Assembly: GCF_008831285.2 (NCBI RefSeq)
Contig: NC_045146.1
Location: 10,984,972 to 11,048,971, forward strand
DNA length: 64,000 nucleotides
Origin: Nymphaea colorata
Lineage: Eukaryota > Streptophyta > Magnoliopsida > Nymphaeales > Nymphaeaceae
Direction of reading: 5' to 3'
The notes below the pieces were generated by a model that worked only from the letters and a program-made list of their open reading frames with translations, did not search any database and was not told the DNA's origin. Shown one piece after another: positions 9,990 to 20,099 of the stretch. Made by a program: the position numbers and the translations under genes. The first letter of the stretch is position 1, and each line of letters begins with the position of its first letter.

Positions 9990-12062
9990 ATATGTATGTA
10001 CATGTGCTATGTTTCTTCTCTTTCAAATATTTATTCCTCTTTGCAAGACAAATATCTTCTCTTATAAAATTTCTCATACTCATATATACATATGATATTT
10101 AGTTTTCTCTCTAAAATCTCTCTTTCTCTTCAAATCAATACATCTTTTTCTCTTAAGCTTTCATATATGTGTATATGTGATGGTATGTACACATGTATGC
10201 ATGTCTTTCTCTATTTCTCTATCTATCTTTTCATAAGAGTGTTTTATCTCTTGTATTCTTTTTAATATTCTCCTCTCATGAACTTTCTATTTACCAATTT
10301 CATTAAGACCACAAACCAAGTAATGACCCAATATTGGAATCATGCTTGATGGTCTACAATCCTTATCCCTTTTCAAAAAAAAAAAAACATTTCCTTCTTA
10401 TATATAATAATTATAACAACGAAATCTTAGATGTATGTTGTGGTAGGAATGACTTTAGATGAATATTGTGGTAGGAATGTTTTACATTCTTTCAGTCATA
10501 TAGGATAAATGCATCCATGCATTCTCACCCACTTTATTTCACTTATGATCACAAGTACCTCTCCAAAAGAACTTATGCAAGATGGGATGGAGCTCTAGGT
10601 AGGTGGTAACCGAATTAGAGAAAAATCTCAAACCTACTTAAAGTCTTAAGAGAGCACTAAAGTGATTTTAAAATGATTTCACAAGTTTTTCAAATGATAT
10701 TTACTAGTTCCACTTTTTCTTCAAAACATTTCACATTTTCAAGCAACTCTTCAAGAATCTTTTCAAAAGTTTGAAACATCAAACTTTCATTATTTTCTGC
10801 ACCGCATATAGAATCAAAAAGATGTTTAAGTTAAAACGAAATGCATCAATGATAAGCATAGCCCTTGGGTTGATTACCCCTGGTAAAGGCGTCGGGAACG
10901 GTCGATCCTCGTACCGACGGGCGAGTCACTTTTCTTTCTTATTTCAAAATAAAACTCAATTTTTTTGAGGCACTCCAAACCAATAAAATTTTGGGATGCA
11001 AACACCTACATAAAAGTCGAAATCTGATATTATTAAATCATATCTTGATTTCATTCTCGTGAAGACATATACGTATATACATGTTAGATACGTATACGTA
11101 TACATGAGAATCTTTCTTTGTTTTTTCTTTCTTTATGATTTAACATGTTCTTTTTCAAATTCTTATACACATACATATATAAATGAATACATGTATGTAT
11201 GTTCCATTTCCTCTTTTTTTCTTTCTCTTCAAAATCTCATTCTCTCTCTTTTTCTCCACATTCTTCTTACATTCAAGTCTTTCATTTTTTCATTCTCTTG
11301 AATATTTTTCTATCAAGATCTTTTTATTTACCGACTTCACCAAGACCGAAACTCAAGTAATTACCCAATAGTGAATTCATGTTTGATGGTTTACAACCTC
11401 ATTCCATTTTCAAAAACATTTCTTTCTTTACAAAAATATTTATAACAATTATAAAAACAAAAATCTTAGATGTATGTGGTGGTAGGAAGCTCTTAGATGA
11501 ATGTTATGATAGGAATTAATGATCTTCTTCTCAATGTAGGATCAATGCATTAATATATTCATATTCACTTAACATCACAAATGATCACAAACACATCTCT
11601 AATAGAACTTAAGCAAGATGAGATTGAGCTCTAATTAAGCAATAAATGAATTAGAGCAAAATCTTAAACCTACTTAATGTCTCAAGAGAATGCTGAAGTG
11701 ACTTCAAAAAGTGGTTTCCAAAGGTTTCTAAGTGATATTTGTAAATATTTATCAATTCAAAATTTCTCAAATTAAAATGTTTTACACTCTCAAGTGAATC
11801 TTCAAAAACTTTCTCAAAGATTTGAAACATCAATTTTTCAATATTTTTTCAAACACTACACCACATTTAGAATAAAAGATATTTAAGCCAAAACGAAATG
11901 TATCAAGATAAGCATAGCTCATGGAATGATTATCCCCGGTAAAGGTGCCGGGAACGGTCAATCCTCTTACCAACGGGCAAGTCTCTTTCTCTCTCATTTT
12001 CAAAATAAAATCTCATTTTTCTGGAGCACTCTAAAAACCAAAATATTTTGGGGATGCGAACA
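9990..12062 (+). repeat. Two tandem, diverged copies (about 1.03 kb) of the LTR 3' part
   Basis: Copy A is about 9990-11010 and copy B about 11045-12062. Matching landmarks are ATTTACCAATTTCATTAAGACC (about 10293) with ATTTACCGACTTCACCAAGACC (about 11327), AATCTTAGATGTATGTTGTGG with its partner about 1030 bp later, and the GTAAAGG…CGGGAACGG island in both. Copy B ends in GGGGATGCGAACA, copy A in GGGATGCAAACA, as two successive LTR ends would. Confidence 0.75.
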
Positions 12063-13290
12063 GGTTCCAATATGCATACAAAATGTATGCAACTAAAAAC
12101 CTTGAGAGCAAGACGAAACAAAGTGAATCCTGGATAAAACAATTGGATATGTATTTGGTCCTCAATGGATAAATATAACACTCAATTTATAAGACAATGC
12201 ATCTTAATATTAAATTTGGAATCTCCTTCATCATTGGGCCTAGCAATATAAGATATCTATGAAAAAAAAAACCAAAAACACTATATGATGAATGGAAATT
12301 AAAGTATATATTCTTTGGCAACAGTAGGGCTGCACCAAGCTTAGCCACAAAAATATGAAATTCCAATATTAATTGCTATATATATTTTCTCGACACCAGT
12401 AAAACTGCACAATCTTAATGACTCAGTAATATCAAATTCTGATATCAAATGTTTCAACTTGACTACTCTACCACCACCAGAACTCAATTGTAAAATCAGT
12501 TACAAACTACTAGCTTGCATTGACTAAACCACCAAAAATAAATAAATCGATGCCAACAACGACATCATGAATAATCTTCCACAAAACTAAACCAGCCACT
12601 AAAAGAGATGGATATTCATGACAGCATTAGTCCCAAGACACATTATACACAATTGAGATCATACTTGAAATAAAAAAGGAGAGATAAAATCAGCAATATG
12701 CAACAATTTATGATTCAACAACTTACAAACTCACAAATTTGATGTTATTGATTTGAATCAGGTCTGTCTACTCATCTCTCAAGCAACAATAAAGCTTTTC
12801 ATGTATTCAAAAGAATATTCTTCACCATAGAAAAGGATTAATTACTTCAATAACTTTTATATTTACTGGCTCATCACATGTGGCGGCTCTCCTTCTATGC
12901 CCATAACAACATACTCCACGATACTCCTTCAACACCCACAACTATGTCCACTATGAGATTCTAATCACCATTGTCTACTATACCATCAACCATAAAATCT
13001 TTGATCCCACTACAGAAGCACAAGATGTGTTGCAAATAAGATAAAAAGAATAAAAAGAAGAAAAGACAAGAGGAATAAGAGAGAAAGAGGGTGAGGAAAA
13101 AGAAGAGACCTCATACCAGCATGGCGTGAGATTCCTTCTAAGATTCAAAGGCTCTAATACAATATTACAGTCAATTGAAAGCAAAGAAAGAAATCAAAAT
13201 TCCATGAACCCTAATCCCTCTATAGGTAAGGATATATATTTTTATGCTCTGATACCTTAACTCGCATTTCTGAAGTTGTTCAACTCCTGA
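12063..13290. other. Intergenic stretch without recognised genes
   Basis: AT-rich sequence with only short frames. At 13242-13252 GCTCTGATACC is the complement of the initiator-Met tRNA primer-binding motif (GGTATCAGAGC). This could mark the 5' internal end of a decayed minus-strand copia element, but no LTR or gag was found with it. Confidence 0.3.
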
Positions 13291-13304
13291 TTAGTAGCAC
13301 AACT

Positions 13305-13600
13305 CATAATCCATTTATGTTGGCAAGAAAGAGTCGCAGAAAATGTGTTGAAGCAATCCAACATAATCACGATTGAAGAGGAACACATTAAACTCGAAAC
13401 GAAAGAGCTCATAATCCATTTATGTTGGCAAGAAAGAGAAACAGAAAATGTGTTGAAGCAATCCAACATAATCCATTTACATTGGCAAGAAAGAGTCGCA
13501 GACAGGTAAGTGAATGAGTTGAAGCAATCTGAAAACCCTTAAAAACCCCCAAATGAAGAAGAAGAACACATTAAACTCGAAACGAAACGAAAAAAAAAAT
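13305..13600. repeat. Irregular tandem repeat containing CATAATCCATTTATGTTGGC
   Basis: Three copies of a block with CATAATCCATTTATGTTGGCAAGAAAGAG begin at about 13307, 13409 and 13467. Each is followed by a GTGTTGAAGCAATC or GAGTTGAAGCAATC segment, and two copies of ACACATTAAACTCGAAACG lie between or after. Spacing is uneven (about 100 and 58 bp). No coding sense is seen. Confidence 0.65.
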
Positions 13601-13896
13601 CCACTTACCTGTCCGTCACCGGCTGTTGACGGCGACGACAGGACGTCGCCATCGGTCGCCAGAAGTCGTCACCGCCGCCCACCATTGCTCATTGGGTGAA
13701 GGTCTGCCGTCGGGTGAAGGTCGAGCGGAGCGGTTGACCTAATTTCATTTAACGGATCATTTTTTTAAAGTTTGGATCGGATCTGACCCAAACCCGATCC
13801 AAACGTATCCATGAAGTATCTGTATCTGGATCGCCGTATCGGTGTATCGATACGGATACGTGGGCTAATCCCACGTATCCGTGTGACATAGTTTAT
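13600..13896. mobile_element. hAT-like DNA transposon end (partial)
   Basis: GC-rich sequence grades into subterminal GTATC/GATACGG repeats and ends ACGTATCCGTGTGACATAG. Read inward this is CTATGTCACACGG, close to the ends of the elements at 47983 (CTATGTCACC) and 61355 (CTATGTGACAC). The opposite end was not found, so the left limit is arbitrary. Confidence 0.4.
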
Positions 13897-15008
13897 AACA
13901 TTGATAGAAAAACAAAAGCATGGTCAAAGAGAGATTGGACCATGCACCTCACTGCATCAAAAGCAAAGTACATAAAAGTTAGAAATTGGATGACAACTTT
14001 TATGGAGAGAGGAGATATATAAAAATTGAATGCCAAAAATTAGCTCCAATGCAAATATATGTAGTTTAGTAGATTCAACTGGTCAAAGTTAAGATATTAA
14101 GAGTATCCTTTGTATTTATGAAGTCATTCCTTGAAGCACAGATGATCTACTTGAACGTGATGAATGGCAATGTCCACCATGACACTCACCAATATTTGTT
14201 GTGCCTAAGAGAGATGGCTGGGACCCGAATAAGTCCCTAATAACTGCATTTAGAACCAAACTGGTAGATTGAGAATGCCAAGTACTGTTGACTAGGAGCT
14301 AAGTAACTATGCAAGGCTAAAATAGATGTCGGGTGTCCTCAATGGATTTATAGAGCCGGCATGTGGAAGGAAAATGGAACCCTGATGCCTTCAAGTTAGT
14401 CATGGTTTCGGTTCATTCTAGCGCAGCCAGTCATGCCAAAGTTTTGCATCTAAGAGTGGGCTTATGCCCTAAATGGAATGCCTGAGAAACTAGTCAATTC
14501 ATCAATGGTGATCACAGAGAGGTGTAAGAGCGACCCATTGAAGAGCATATCTAGGTGGCTAGATTTTCATATGAGAAGCTCTGTTTGAGAACACGTGCGT
14601 TTGAGGACTGCACACCACAACCTTTAGACGTGAGATAAGTTTATAGCAGGACAAGTGGTGATTGCATATAAGTGAAACCTTTGTTCAATACCCAGAGAAA
14701 GAATTAACAATGATACCATTTTACAATAAAAAGGAGCAAATGTTATAAATCCTGAGGATTTGGCATGCCTAGGCCTCCTTTTGATCTTGGGAAGGTGACT
14801 ATTTTCCATGCAATTACTAAGCTTTTTTTTTTTTTGTTAAATTCAAGTAGGCCATTTCATACAAAATTGCTGATCGTGGAGTTGACTTTTGACTAGAAAG
14901 AAGGAGGCAGTTGAATGCCAACAGGTAATAAGAGGGAATGGCCGCCAAATAGAATTCACTAAAGTGACCATCCTTGTGAGAGAAAGATCATATTTGGATT
15001 AATGCCAC
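13897..15008. other. Intergenic stretch, nothing recognised
   Basis: No convincing reading frame or repeat structure was seen. The longest frames are about 60 codons and unrelated to known domains by eye. A T run lies at 14821-14835. Confidence 0.4.
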
Positions 15009-15013
15009 GAATG

Positions 15014-17166
15014 TGATGGAATTTTTGAATATCTTATTTATGTAGAGAAAAATGACTAGCCATAAAACTAACATTGAAAAGAAAAGAGATGAAATGACTT
15101 CCCACTCTTGCACAAATGCACTGAATATATTGGTTTTAATATATTAGTTTTTTATGAATCAGTGATGGGATACATTCCTACAAATAGAAGAGGGCTTTAT
15201 GTGGAGCCCCCAAAAAAACTACACAACCCTCTACAAAAGTTGCACATTCCCAAATGAAGCACCACATTTCTTGGTAAATTCAAAAAATGTTAATAAAGTT
15301 GTAATTTTTTACCAAATAAGGTGTCTCTTCAAAGTACTTATTCATTTGCATGTCCTTTCACTTTTGGATATTAAAAATAAAACTAATTCAAATTAATATT
15401 TTAACATCCCCTTTTATTGTGTAATTGTCAAAAAGAAAAAATATGAAATATTCGTATTTGTACTTGTCTAAAAATAATGACTGTAAATATATCTACAATA
15501 CGTTTGTTATTTGTCTCAAACTCTAGCTTGACTTCTTTTTTCATATACATGTTTTGATTTTTGTCTGTGACATCCCGCCATCATCATTTTGAAACACTCC
15601 ATCACTTTTTTTTTTCTCTTTTTGTCGATAGCAGTCTCATTTAGTTCGATGAATCTTTTCTATTCTCAGTCATGTGGCTTCTACAATTGTCGTCGTTATA
15701 ACAAATGTCAATTTGCTTTTACTCTTCATACATGCAGGAGAAAACAATTTTATCTTTCTCTTTTTTTTTTGAGAAATTAGCATCATATTTTTCTTGAAAC
15801 CAACGATCCTTTTTGGGGTGATTTGGCATGCAGCATCTTGTACATCTGAGTCAACATTCTTCAAACTCATGCCCAGATTTTTTTGCATGCAGTGCTGATT
15901 TTTCTGATTTTTTTCAACTGTATTTGTTGTTTGTGGTGATTTTTCCCTTTATCGTGACCTTCAAGGAACCTTTGATTTTTTTTTTTTCGAAATTTTTGTT
16001 CAACGTCAAAGGTATTCTTTTGTTCTGCAAGTTATTAATTACTGCTTTGAGTCTTGCTCAGGACGCATGCTTAATATTTTGAGGTTCAATCCTTGCAATC
16101 CGCTTCTTAAGTGCCTCAAGATATCCCATCAGCTATTGTAATATTAAAGTTAATAAATATTTACTTCTTTTATAGTAGCCACGACAAAATTGTACTTCCA
16201 CAGTAAGATTCTTAAAAATTTTTCAACTATTTTTTTCTTTTACTGTTATCACCATAACTCGGTTGATTTACAATTTTAATAACTTAAGAAAAGAACTTTT
16301 GCAAAGATTCATTGTCCTTCTTAGATGGTGTATCAAGATCTCTCCGTAATCCTTGAAGCTTGATGAAGATGATTTTTCTTAGAGCCTTGGCATTCATTTT
16401 TTAATATATTTGAGTCTTCTTTGGACGAACTTGCATTCAAAATTTGTGGAAAGATTGTATTACTTACCCTAAGTTGATACATAGAAGTACATTTGCATCT
16501 CTGTTCTCGTTATCTTTGAATTCTTTTCATTTTATTGATGCTCATGATGTAAGAACCAAATCATCTACCGGTTTCTCATAATCACTTTGAACGATCTCCC
16601 AAAGCTCTTGCAAGGCAAATAGATTCTTCATTTTGAGGCTCCATAATTATAGTATTCACAAGCAAATATTGGCATTTGAACTTGAGAAAGACTAGTAACA
16701 GAGTTATTTGCATTCACTGCCATAATCTCAACACTGATGTAGTATTCTTCAATCTTACTCTGACAACACTTGTTCGAATTTTTAAATATCTTATATATGT
16801 GGTAGAAAATAACAAGAACCACAAAAGTAAGATTGAGAAGAAAATGGATAAAAGGGACTCATACTCTTACACGAGTGCTCTCAATATATTAATTTATTAT
16901 GTCGAAGCAATATGATAAATTTCTATAAAATAAAGAAGTTTTTTACTCTAGAAGGAACCGCACAAGTCACAACTCTCTATAAATACCTTTTCAAATGAAA
17001 CATGAGACCTGTTTTGTAAATTCCAAAAAAGTATTAAAGTTAACTTTTCACCAAACAAGATCTCTCCTCAAAGCACCTTTTCATTTTAGTTTCATGCCTT
17101 TTTTAACTTTTGTATATAGATTTTGAGTATCAAATGCAAAACCAACTGCAAATTAATATTTTAACA
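15014..17166 (-). mobile_element. Old internally deleted copia LTR retrotransposon (2.15 kb)
   Basis: Direct repeats 15014-15406 and 16771-17166 (about 395 bp each, visibly diverged) start TG and end AACA, and the whole is flanked by GAATG at 15009-15013 and 17167-17171, a 5-bp target duplication. On the minus strand, a PBS-like TGTTGTCAGAGTA (16758-16770) adjoins the 5' LTR and a purine tract AAAAGGGGA (15407-15415) precedes the 3' LTR. The 1.36-kb interior has only a decayed gag. RT, integrase and RNase H are absent, so the element would have depended on another copy for movement. Confidence 0.82.
15550..16720 (-). pseudogene. gag: Copia gag remnant inside the deleted element
   Basis: From ATG at 16718-16720 the minus strand reads MAVNANNSVTSLSQVQMPIF, then E-Y-x-x-Y-G-A-x-K-(frameshift)-K-N-L-F-x-L-Q-E-L-W-E-I-V. 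This is the usual start of copia gag (FxGExYxxWxxKMKxLFxSQxLWxxV). Further scraps in several frames resemble the later gag body (RRxLDxPSKKDNESLQKFFS, YLEALKKRIARIE). Many stops and shifts show it is long dead. Confidence 0.65.
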
Positions 17167-17399
17167 GAATGAAAATGTTGTTTGTTGCTTTGAGGCTGAG
17201 CCAACTGGTTTTGAAAATGTCGCCGTCCATGGGCTGATTTGTTGAGGTAGGCCTAATGGGGAACGCCGAATATGGAGGCAGCGCCATGAGAAATCTGCTG
17301 GTCAGCGTCTTTACACGCAGGCATAGCTTTTCTCTTCGTTAACATAGGGGCTCGACAGAAAGGAGAAAGCTTGAGGAATTGAATAAAAACTTGCCCATT

Positions 17400-17700
17400 T
17401 GTGGGATGGAGGCCTCACCAAAGATGCTGACGACCAGATGATGAGGTCGTCAGCATATGCAAAGAGGACGGAGAAACCTGAGAACGACAGTGGGTTATAA
17501 GAGCATGGATAAGGGAAGCTCTAGAAAATAAGACGGAGAGCGGCTTACCATGGCAATATCGAAGAGCAAGGGTGATATTAATGGACAGCCTTATTTCCAC
17601 ATGCTTCTTGGCAACCAAACAGCACCTGTTCAAGTCCCCGCTGCATGAGAAACTTCAATTTCTCTAGGATCTGAGGACGCTGGCAGTCATCCTCTCTAGC
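17400..17700 (-). pseudogene. LINE (non-LTR retrotransposon) reverse transcriptase fragment
   Basis: On the minus strand one frame gives FAYADDLIIWSSAS around 17420-17460, the catalytic A-D-D motif of LINE reverse transcriptases. About 100 bp upstream on the same strand is GCPL(I)SPLLFDIAM, matching the conserved QGCPLSPxLF motif that precedes it. Frame changes separate the two. Only this short palm-domain piece is recognisable; element ends and EN domain were not found. Confidence 0.6.
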
Positions 17701-17913
17701 CCACCTGAAGCTAGTTTGGTGATCTTGCTCTTGCCTCCTCTCAAGTTGCAGCGCCAGAGCAAAGCCAACGACCAGTGTGTTTTAACAGTGGCTTATCAAC
17801 AGTCAGCCACTGTTAAGGCTTCTTGGCCGACATCCAGTACTGACGCCAAGGTCATTTCACTGAAAGCAGCCCTCGGCTGCCACATTCTTGTCGTCTTACT
17901 CTTAGCCACCTAA

Positions 17914-18875
17914 CTATCATCCATGGCCAGCCTTCGAAGGCTTCATACTCGTCCAAAGTAGCCCTGCTGCATCCCGATTATGTTCTAACTTGCTCGGCTC
18001 AATGAGATGTTCAGCCCTTCTCTTCGATCATGGGGGTTTGTCAAGATTCCAAAAAATAGTTTTTCACTAAACCTAATAGATTTAGTATTCTATATTTTTT
18101 TATTAAAAATCATATTTTTTGTCATTCATTTTGGAAATAGATTGATGATTTTTCAACCAATAATTTCGTTTATTTCTTTTTATGCTTTTAATATCCTGTG
18201 TTACTTGTTTAATTGTCTTTGTTACATATTTTTTTTTAAAGTCTGTTGTTACTGGTCCAACCGGAAAGCTGCTACAATAAACTAGGAAACCTTTATCCCG
18301 TAAATATTGTAAAAAAGAACTGCCAAACAATTCTGTTAGGGAAATTACAATAAAGTTTCGTTAAATTCTCATTTTAGCACCTGAATCACTTTTAAAGCAC
18401 TGATTTGGAAACTGAAACCGTTATTATTTCGACATCCTTTTCGTTAAAGGAAAAGGAAGAAGGCAATCATGAAATTTCTGTAAAGCCCTCGTACCCATTC
18501 GGCATCAAATAAAATTTTTCTTTGTATTTACTTTCGTAAATACACTTACCTAACTACACTGACAACCGTAGTCGCTAAAAATGACTCGTTGGACACATCT
18601 CTCGTGATTTCTTCCTTTTTGTAATAATATTTTCTGCTGAAGGCTCACATTCCACATTGGACTAAATGATGATATGTGGGGAAAGGAAACCAGGAGGAAT
18701 TGCTGACCCCAACCAGAACAACCTTCCTCAGAATGGGCATTTTTCTCATGATTCACAGCCATCCTTAGTAAAAACACCATAAAAAATCTCTTTCTACCAC
18801 TCCTTTCTTTCATCTCATGATCAGGAGAGAGGGCCTGGCTTTCCCACAGTTTTAATCCAACTCCTATCTCTGTCA
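17914..18875. other. Intergenic and upstream region of the zinc-finger gene
   Basis: AT-rich from 18040 to 18550 with no recognised gene. The last 200 bp before ATG 18876 are less AT-rich and probably hold the promoter and 5' UTR of the zinc-finger gene. I could not pick a convincing TATA box. Confidence 0.4.
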
Positions 18876-19778
18876 ATGGAGTTCACCCAAGCCTGTGATT
18901 TTAGCGCCGTTCTGCTGCCAGATCAGCTCAAACGTGAGGCATCTGCGGTTTCTGAATCAGATCGTCTTGATATTGGTGTTCCTTCCAACAGTTTTTCTGT
19001 TTCCTCAGTTGCATGCAGCAGCAAAATTGGTGGGTATGCATTGGAATCCTCTCTCTCTTTAGAGGAATTGGACGTCTTGGAGGCAGAGTTGGAGTTGATC
19101 CATGACGTCTTGACGGAGGATTCAAACGTGGGTAGCATTGGATTGGGTGAAATAGGGCTCGGACAAGACTTCAAGTTGGGGAAAATCCCTGGAGTTGCCG
19201 AGAGCTCGAGGAATGGCGCCTCTGCCATGAAGAAAGTCGCTAATGTAGCCACTGTGTCTGTTGATCTCATTCAGAACAGAAGACCCTTCAAGTGCTCTCA
19301 TTCAGGATGCCAGAAAACGTTCAAGAATCCACAGACGCTGAAAATGCACTACAAGACTCATTCTTCTGATGAGATTGCGCTTCATTTGAGCTCGGAGACT
19401 GTTCCCCAGGCTTGTCGAGCCGGGCAGAATAAGAAGATTCCCTGCAGGTGCCCTGTTTGTGGCGGGACCTTTGTGGGGTTATACGAACTCCGGCGGCATT
19501 TTGGCCGGAAGCACTCAGAGGGCGAGAAGACCCATCGTTGCCGGAAATGTGGGAAGAGATTCTACATCGATGTGGATTTGAGAGACCACCTGAAACTCTG
19601 CGGAGAGCCTGTTGGCTGCAAATGTGGGATGAAATTCGCGTTCAGATGCAATCTTCTGGCTCATAAGAAAACGCATCCTGAGTGCCACGAGCAGAGTCCG
19701 GCTCCGGATTCCACTGCATTCGGAACCCGGAAGCATTTCCCCAAGTCTCGGGATGGGATGTCATGCCTCCTGAGCTGA
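18876..19778 (+). CDS. C2H2 zinc-finger protein, 300 aa, single exon
   Basis: Uninterrupted 300-codon frame starting at ATG 18876. The N-terminal 130 residues are acidic and leucine-rich (SLEELDVLEAELELIHDVL), probably a regulatory segment. Four fingers follow: finger 1 C140/C145/H158/H162, finger 2 C192/C195/H208/H213, finger 3 C222/C225/H238/C242 (C2HC), finger 4 C248-x-C250/H263/H267. A C2HC finger followed by a C-x-C finger resembles the last two fingers of plant STOP1, WIP and IDD proteins, so a nuclear DNA-binding role is likely. I cannot assign a subfamily. It is intronless, with AATAAA about 265 bp after the stop. The final 20 residues look weak, and another frame stays open to 19891, so a late frameshift is possible. 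Confidence 0.8.
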   Translation: MEFTQACDFSAVLLPDQLKREASAVSESDRLDIGVPSNSFSVSSVACSSKIGGYALESSLSLEELDVLEAELELIHDVLTEDSNVGSIGLGEIGLGQDFKLGKIPGVAESSRNGASAMKKVANVATVSVDLIQNRRPFKCSHSGCQKTFKNPQTLKMHYKTHSSDEIALHLSSETVPQACRAGQNKKIPCRCPVCGGTFVGLYELRRHFGRKHSEGEKTHRCRKCGKRFYIDVDLRDHLKLCGEPVGCKCGMKFAFRCNLLAHKKTHPECHEQSPAPDSTAFGTRKHFPKSRDGMSCLLS

Positions 19779-20043
19779 GCATGCCTGCTGAAGAAAGGTC
19801 GAAGATGTTGATTGTATCCGTAGAATCGGAAGAACTTGCTCTTGGCAGCTCTCAGAGGCTACTGGATTCACGCCCACTTGGTTGGAGCTGAATGTTTTTT
19901 ACTTTTCAGTTCGGTCAATTTTGCATCTCAGGTTATGTTTGTCATTGTTAGGGAGACTTGGTCATCCTTTTTGATGTCTTAAGCGCTCGGGTTTCTGTTA
20001 AGATCTGCCGAAGCGGAAGGTTTTTGTTAGTTATTGTTCTGTG

Positions 20044-20049
20044 AATAAA
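20044..20049 (+). promoter_or_regulatory. Candidate polyadenylation signal AATAAA of the zinc-finger gene
   Basis: AATAAA lies 265 bp after the stop codon of the zinc-finger gene, in a T-rich 3' region. Plant signals are loose, so this is only a plausible near-upstream element. Confidence 0.4.
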
Positions 20050-20099
20050 TGGTTCTAGTTTTCCAACTCCTCATATCTTACGTTTCGGTTGAAATGGGT

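Larger units (their letters stand above)
1..12062 (+). mobile_element. Decayed Tat/Ogre-like Ty3-gypsy retrotransposon (5' end outside window)
   Basis: Domain order ORF1 (plant mobile domain), gag, aspartic protease, RT, RNase H, second RNase H, integrase is that of the Tat/Ogre branch of Ty3-gypsy; the second, archaeal-type RNase H and the extra ORF1 are diagnostic of that branch. From 1628 to about 7850 nearly all coding sequence lies in one frame, interrupted by stops near 2513, 3047, 4028, 4448, 6542, 6914, 7063, 7084 and 7643, so the copy cannot make its proteins. After integrase come a minisatellite (8176-8417) and an LTR-type segment ending GGGGATGCGAACA at 12062. The 5' LTR and primer-binding site lie before the window. 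The LTR-type part lacks the U3 seen in the related solo LTR at 51985-60453, so the 3' end may be chimeric or deleted. Confidence 0.85.

Noticed and set aside
13242-13252. GCTCTGATACC as a primer-binding site of a minus-strand copia element
   Set aside because: Perfect 11-base match to the motif, but no adjacent LTR with TG/CA ends and no gag downstream on that strand could be found. Kept only as a remark.
18923-19270. Minus-strand frame of 115 codons under the zinc-finger gene
   Set aside because: Antisense shadow of the coding sequence. The plus-strand frame has four intact zinc fingers.
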